Shown: positions 22,884 through 26,102 of the stretch, in pieces
How the letters are laid out: the number at the start of each line of letters is the position of its first letter
Position numbering within the stretch: the stretch's first letter is position 1
From: Treponema sp. UBA4267
GTDB lineage: Bacteria > Spirochaetota > Spirochaetia > Treponematales > Treponemataceae
Direction: 5' to 3'
DNA: 26,102 bases
Assembly: GCA_002395155.1 (NCBI GenBank)
Contig: DGWD01000032.1
Span: forward strand, 1 to 26,102
The notes under the pieces: generated by a model
What the model was told of the DNA's origin: nothing
Database searches by the model: none
The model's input: only the letters and a program-made list of their open reading frames with translations
Program-made: the position numbers and the translations under genes

Positions 22884-24167
22884 TTACTCAACTTCAACTT
22901 TTTCAATATGGGCACCAAGCTTCTGCAGACGGCCTACTAAATCTTCGTAACCTCTTTCAATCTGGTAAACGTTAGAAATACGACTTTTTCCGTGGGCAGA
23001 CATAGCTGCAATCACCATAGCCATTCCGGCACGAATATCAGGAGAAACTAAGTGGTCGCCGTGCAGCATAGAAGGTCCGCAAACCACAGCTCTGTGTGGG
23101 TCACAAAGAGTGATTTTTGCACCCATGGAAATAAGCTTATCAACAAAGAACATGCGGCTTTCGAACATTTTTTCAAAAATTAAAACAGTTCCTTCCACCT
23201 GTGTTGCTACTACCGTCATGATAGAAGTAAGGTCAGCAGGGAATCCAGGCCAAGGCATATCATCAATTTTTGGAATCGCATTGCCTAAATCATTATTTAC
23301 TTTTAAATCCTGGGTGTTTGGAACAGTAAGTTCGTCTCCTTCAATTCTCCAGGAAATACCAAGCTTTGCAAAACTGTATTTTAAAGGCCTCATTTCTTCA
23401 GGACGAATGCCCTTAATCTTGATTTTGCCTTTTGTTGCAGCAGCCATACCAATATAAGAACCAATTTCAATATAGTCAGGTCCAATAGTAAATTCAGTTC
23501 CGTGGAGTTTTTTTACACCTTCAATTTTCAGAATATTGCTTCCAACTCCAGAAATTTTTGCACCCATGGAGTTGAGCATGTTACACAAATCCTGAATATG
23601 AGGTTCGCTGGCAGCATTTTTGATATAAGTAATTCCTTCTGCAAGACTTGCAGCCATAACTGCGTTTTCTGTAGCAGTAACCGAAGCTTCATCAAGGAAG
23701 ATGTCTGCACCAACCAGTTTGTTGGCGGTAAAATCAAAGTGGCCGTTTACAGAAATGTTTGCACCAAGCTGTTCAAGAGCCAGAAAGTGAGTATCAACGC
23801 GGCGGCGGCCAATTACATCACCTCCAGGAGGCATCATCTCACATTTGCCAGTGCGTGCCAAAAGAGGACCCGCAAAAACAATAGAACCACGAACTTTTTT
23901 AGTCATTTCTCTAGGAAGTTCAGAAGTTTTTATATTTTTACATTCAATTTTCCAGTTGTTTTTGCTAAGTTTTTCTACGCTGGCCCCCAAGGCTTTCAAA
24001 ATCTCAATCATAACATTTGTATCTTGAATCTCAGGAATATTATGAAGAATAACAGGTTCTTCTGTTAAAAGAGTTGCTGTTAAACAAGGAAGTGCAGCAT
24101 TTTTATTTCCGCTCGCTGTAACTGTCCCCTGAATTGGATAACCACCCTCAATTACATATTCGTGCAT
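22884..24167 (-). CDS. murA: UDP-N-acetylglucosamine 1-carboxyvinyltransferase
   Basis: This 427-residue enzyme performs the first committed step of peptidoglycan synthesis, moving enolpyruvate from PEP to UDP-GlcNAc in the cytosol. The family start YVIEGGYPIQGTVTASGNKN (4-23), with the Lys22-Asn23 pair, and PGGDVIGRRRVDTHFLALEQ are clear, and the length is typical. At the loop position normally held by the catalytic Cys (Cys115 in E. coli) this protein has Asp117 (codon at 23817-23819). Known Cys-to-Asp MurA enzymes, including those of Mycobacterium, Chlamydia and Borrelia, remain active but resist fosfomycin. The gene follows pepT with 9 nt between; AAGGAC overlapping the pepT stop serves as Shine-Dalgarno. 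Confidence 0.96.
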   Translation of the reverse strand: MHEYVIEGGYPIQGTVTASGNKNAALPCLTATLLTEEPVILHNIPEIQDTNVMIEILKALGASVEKLSKNNWKIECKNIKTSELPREMTKKVRGSIVFAGPLLARTGKCEMMPPGGDVIGRRRVDTHFLALEQLGANISVNGHFDFTANKLVGADIFLDEASVTATENAVMAASLAEGITYIKNAASEPHIQDLCNMLNSMGAKISGVGSNILKIEGVKKLHGTEFTIGPDYIEIGSYIGMAAATKGKIKIKGIRPEEMRPLKYSFAKLGISWRIEGDELTVPNTQDLKVNNDLGNAIPKIDDMPWPGFPADLTSIMTVVATQVEGTVLIFEKMFESRMFFVDKLISMGAKITLCDPHRAVVCGPSMLHGDHLVSPDIRAGMAMVIAAMSAHGKSRISNVYQIERGYEDLVGRLQKLGAHIEKVEVE

Positions 24168-24176
24168 ATAAAGTCC

Positions 24177-25400
24177 TTAATCATTTTTAATCGTAAGTAG
24201 ATTTATTATTACATCGGCAGCTTTTGACATTTGGTTTAGAGAACACCATTCATTTCTGGAATGAAAATCATGAGCTCCAGTAAAAATGTTTGGAGTAGGA
24301 ATACCCATTTCAGTTAATCGTGAGCCGTCAGTACCACCACGAATAGGCTTTTTAATTACTTTTACCCCGGAAGCCTCATAAGCTTTTTCAAGACATTCAA
24401 GCACTTCAGGATTTTCAAGAATTTTATCCTTCATATTAAGGTACTGCTGCTTAAATTCTACTTGTGCAGAACCCCCGAATTTTTTCACAACTTCATCAGC
24501 AGTTTTTTGAATAATTTCCTTTTCTTTTTCAATTTCTTCTATATTAAAACCACGAAGCAGAAGATTTATACATGCACTTTCAATACTTCCCGAAATATCC
24601 ATAGGAGCAATAAAACCCTGGTAGCCTTCAGTAGTTTCCGGAGCCATATCTCTTGGCAGACGAGCAAGAAAGTTACCAGCCATTGTAAGAGCGTTCACCA
24701 TCCCGCCGGCTTTAGCATCCCCCGTATGACATGCCTTCCCTATAAAAGTAATTTTTGCCGCATAAGCATTAAAACATTCACATTCAAGTTCGCCCTCATC
24801 ACCACCATCAACAGTGTATGCAGCCTGAGCTTTCAGAATATTTAAAGGAACCTTATCCATACCGTGGCCAGTTTCTTCATCAGGAGAAAACATAACTTCA
24901 ATTGGACCATGAGGCAAATCTTCATAGTGATTCATCAGATATTCAATCGCCGACATGATAGCAGAAACACCCGCCTTGTCATCAGCCCCAAGAAGGGTAG
25001 TGCCATCAGTTTTAATAATAGTGTCAGCTTCCCCAGTAGGAGATTCCGCCGCAGAAGGCATCGTGATAACCGGATGAACATCTTTTCCAGAAACTTCATC
25101 CACCGTATCCATATGAGCCATCAAAAGAATGGCAGGATATTTTTTCCTTTCTTCAGGCTCAATAATATTCGAATCAATTTTTCCAACAACATAGCAGTTA
25201 TCCGTCAAATAAACATTCCGAGTTCCAAGATTTCTCAGTTCCTTCACAAGCACCTTCGCAAAATCCCACTGCTGTTCAGTCGAAGGAAAAACTCCCGCAT
25301 CCGCCGCTTTACCGTCACTTTCCGACCAGATTTTTACATAGCGACAAAATCGGTCCAACAATTTATCCATTTCTTCTTTATTATTGTAAATGTAATTCAT
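24177..25400 (-). CDS. pepT: Peptidase T (tripeptide aminopeptidase)
   Basis: This M20-family dizinc aminopeptidase removes N-terminal residues from tripeptides in the cytosol. Zinc and catalytic motifs are seen in order: LMAHMDTVDE, TLLGADDKAGVSA, SPDEETGHGMD, AAYTVDGGDEGELECE and PIRGGTDGSRLT, with a final His in GAHDFHSRNEW. The start is uncertain. ATG 25400 gives 407 residues and lies 9 nt behind a TATTAT box; ATG 25370 begins the MDKLLDRFCRYVK that matches E. coli PepT (MDKLLERF), giving 397 residues but with no good Shine-Dalgarno; 25430 also remains open. I prefer 25400 on promoter position, with 25370 a real alternative. It heads an operon with murA and could feed amino acid and peptide recycling. 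Confidence 0.92.
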   Translation of the reverse strand: MNYIYNNKEEMDKLLDRFCRYVKIWSESDGKAADAGVFPSTEQQWDFAKVLVKELRNLGTRNVYLTDNCYVVGKIDSNIIEPEERKKYPAILLMAHMDTVDEVSGKDVHPVITMPSAAESPTGEADTIIKTDGTTLLGADDKAGVSAIMSAIEYLMNHYEDLPHGPIEVMFSPDEETGHGMDKVPLNILKAQAAYTVDGGDEGELECECFNAYAAKITFIGKACHTGDAKAGGMVNALTMAGNFLARLPRDMAPETTEGYQGFIAPMDISGSIESACINLLLRGFNIEEIEKEKEIIQKTADEVVKKFGGSAQVEFKQQYLNMKDKILENPEVLECLEKAYEASGVKVIKKPIRGGTDGSRLTEMGIPTPNIFTGAHDFHSRNEWCSLNQMSKAADVIINLLTIKND

Positions 25401-25409
25401 ATGATATGG

Positions 25410-25438
25410 ATAATAATGATTTGGGGGCAAAGTTTAAA
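25410..25438 (-). promoter_or_regulatory. Promoter for the pepT-murA operon
   Basis: Minus strand TTTAAA (25438-25433), 17-nt spacer, TATTAT (25415-25410), then 9 nt to ATG 25400. The predicted leader is 0-3 nt, so translation would be leaderless or nearly so. Confidence 0.35.
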
Positions 25439-25472
25439 CAGTCAAACGGACATTCCGCGGTTCGGTAACCCT

Positions 25473-25560
25473 CAGCCGCTTCCCTCAGTCAGGCCTCCGC
25501 AAAGCTCCGGCCTTCCTTCAGTCCAGTGGCCTGCAAGGCAGCCGCTACAGTCCTTGGCCT
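25473..25560. repeat. GC-rich cluster of short direct repeats
   Basis: CAGCCGCT occurs at 25473-25480 and 25539-25546. CAGTC followed by 0-5 nt and a GGCCT core occurs at 25486-25496, 25519-25532 and 25548-25560. The stretch is far richer in G and C than the flanking genes and has no convincing ORF. It looks like part of a treponemal intergenic repeat family, directly before repeat copy A. Confidence 0.55.
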
Positions 25561-25595
25561 CATTTCTACTACATAGATTATGTGGGAATTCTAAA

Positions 25596-25677
25596 TCACA
25601 AAGTCACTACCGTGAAAATGGTCCGGGGAGTCTGCTTTCTGGCCGTAAGGGGTATCGCACTGCGCTTTTTTTTTTTT
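25596..25677 (+). repeat. Intergenic repeat, copy A
   Basis: This ~80-nt unit starts TCACAAAGTCACTACCGTG, continues with GTGAAAATGGTCCGG and ends GCACTGCGC plus twelve T. From 25605 it matches copy B (25812-25880) over 69 nt with only three substitutions. Its end abuts the inverted copy C, T-tract against A-tract. Confidence 0.85.
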
Positions 25678-25678
25678 G

Positions 25679-25750
25679 AAAAAAAATGCTCGGCAACGTC
25701 CAGGTGCAGCCTCCCGTCCTCATTTTCACTCCCGTGACTTTGTAATTCAT
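25679..25750 (-). repeat. Intergenic repeat, diverged inverted copy C
   Basis: Read on the minus strand it gives AATTACAAAGTCAC, then GTGAAAATG, a GC-rich middle and GAGCATTTTTTTT, the same plan as copies A and B but well diverged in the middle. With copy A it makes a long imperfect palindrome centred at 25678 (AATCACAAAGTCAC with GTGACTTTGTAATT, and GTGAAAATG with CATTTTCAC). Confidence 0.7.
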
Positions 25751-25803
25751 ACATCAGGCGTAGAGGCCGTGTGGGATTTAAGAGTTCCTTCACCAGCAGT
25801 GAA

Positions 25804-25880
25804 TTACAAAGCACTACCGTGAAAATGGTCCGGAGAGTCTGCTTTCTGGCCGTAAGTAGTATCGCACTGCGCTTTTTTTT
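25804..25880 (+). repeat. Intergenic repeat, copy B
   Basis: This begins TTACAAAGCACTACCGTG and ends GCACTGCGC plus eight T, nearly identical to copy A. Copies A and B are direct repeats about 207 nt apart, separated by inverted copy C. The stretch 25431-26069 contains no gene that I can support. Confidence 0.85.
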
Positions 25881-25881
25881 C

Positions 25882-25899
25882 ATGGCTGGGACCCGCCAT
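25882..25899. repeat. Short GC-rich palindrome after repeat copy B
   Basis: ATGGC-T-GGG-A-CCC-GCCAT is an almost perfect 18-bp palindrome right behind the T-tract of copy B. It may be the last part of the same composite repeat or a protein site. Confidence 0.5.
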
Positions 25900-25977
25900 T
25901 TAGGGGCAGGTGAAAAAATATAACGTTCAGAAAAAATAAAAAAAGTTTAAAAAAATGAAAAATAACGAATTCTGCTA

Positions 25978-26028
25978 TTGACTCTTTTTTCACAGAAGTA
26001 TATATTAATTTTCACCGTCGCACGACGG
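25978..26028 (+). promoter_or_regulatory. Promoter and leader hairpin for the gene cut by the right edge
   Basis: TTGACT (25978-25983), 17-nt spacer, TATATT (26001-26006), predicted start near 26013. Almost at the 5' end of the transcript lies the hairpin CCGTC (26015-26019) with GACGG (26024-26028), tetraloop GCAC. A second TTGACA is at 26046-26051, without a matching -10. Confidence 0.5.
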
Positions 26029-26069
26029 AGACATACAAAAGTTTTTTGACAGTTCAGGGAAGGAAACAA

Positions 26070-26102
26070 TTGACGAAAAAAAAACAGTTGAAAAACTGTA
26101 GC
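26070..26102 (+). CDS. Start of an unidentified gene, truncated by the window end
   Basis: From TTG at 26070 the frame reads MTKKKQLKNCS and stays open to the last base. A purine-rich GGAAGGAAA about 3-11 nt upstream can serve as Shine-Dalgarno, and a good promoter lies at 25978-26006. Eleven residues are too few to name a product. A lysine-rich start could precede a signal peptide or a ribosomal-type protein. The call depends on sequence beyond the window. Confidence 0.35.
   Translation, partial: MTKKKQLKNCS

Noticed and set aside
23502..24068. 188-codon plus-strand ORF within murA
   Set aside because: Antisense shadow of a conserved gene, rich in Phe, Asn and Cys with no recognisable domain.
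24864..25679. 271-codon plus-strand ORF
   Set aside because: It lies antisense to pepT over most of its length, has an Arg/His/Phe-rich composition typical of a shadow frame, and runs into the repeat cluster.
25605..25880. CRISPR-like array
   Set aside because: There are only two close direct copies plus one inverted copy, no regular short spacers and no cas genes.
25596..25883. 95-codon minus-strand ORF with an internal duplicated peptide (KKKRSAIxLTARKQTxRTIFTVV)
   Set aside because: It is only the translation of repeat copies A, B and C. The peptide duplication follows the DNA repeat, with no Shine-Dalgarno or family match.

Overview
The window reads as chromosome from a host-associated Treponema (Spirochaetota). 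This rests on low-GC DNA, an ankyrin-repeat lipoprotein, a MurA with Asp at the usual catalytic Cys position, an HD-GYP protein, a LonA protease, and the style of the short GC-rich intergenic repeats. The species cannot be named from the sequence. No phage, complete insertion sequence, CRISPR array or tRNA/rRNA gene is visible. Most of the window is compact housekeeping and signalling sequence.

Layout. 1-4.4 kb (+): an Mrp/ApbC Fe-S carrier ATPase, a 204-nt element of nested inverted repeats, a TrpR-superfamily regulator and a ~924-aa ankyrin lipoprotein. 4.4-6.8 kb (-): a bidirectional terminator built from IS3-like ends, a uracil permease and a membrane HD-GYP protein. 6.9-11.1 kb (+): an Mbeg1/DUF2974-type alpha/beta hydrolase, then a tight FHA protein / metallophosphoesterase / Ser-Thr kinase cluster with overlapping reading frames. 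11.1-12.3 kb (-): a membrane-anchored lipase. 12.4-14.8 kb (+): Lon. 14.8-15.7 kb (-): a secreted esterase. 15.8-16.5 kb (+): a HAD phosphatase. 16.5-20.6 kb (-): an OLD-like ATPase-TOPRIM protein, a ParC-like topoisomerase subunit and a YigZ/IMPACT protein. 20.7-22.9 kb (+): a radical SAM protein. 22.9-25.4 kb (-): PepT followed by MurA. 25.4-26.1 kb: a gene-free repeat cluster, then a promoter and the first codons of a truncated gene.

The FHA, phosphoesterase and kinase genes look like a reader, eraser and writer of protein phosphorylation made as one unit. PepT and MurA form an operon. Most other neighbours are unrelated and arranged as convergent or divergent pairs. Four of five convergent pairs have almost no space or overlap at their stops; only the fifth has a clear hairpin terminator.

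The most unusual pattern concerns gene starts. At least eight genes have a -10-like hexamer ending 6-7 nt before the start codon, usually with a -35-like hexamer 17-18 nt further up, and no usable Shine-Dalgarno. This predicts leaderless mRNAs. Other genes (mrp, ankyrin, uraA, murA) have ordinary Shine-Dalgarno leaders. Other points worth checking are the nested palindrome at 1003-1206, a probable ACG start at 6935, fosfomycin- and quinolone-relevant substitutions in MurA and ParC, a CX4CX2C cluster motif in the radical SAM protein, and the A/C/B repeat cluster at the right end.
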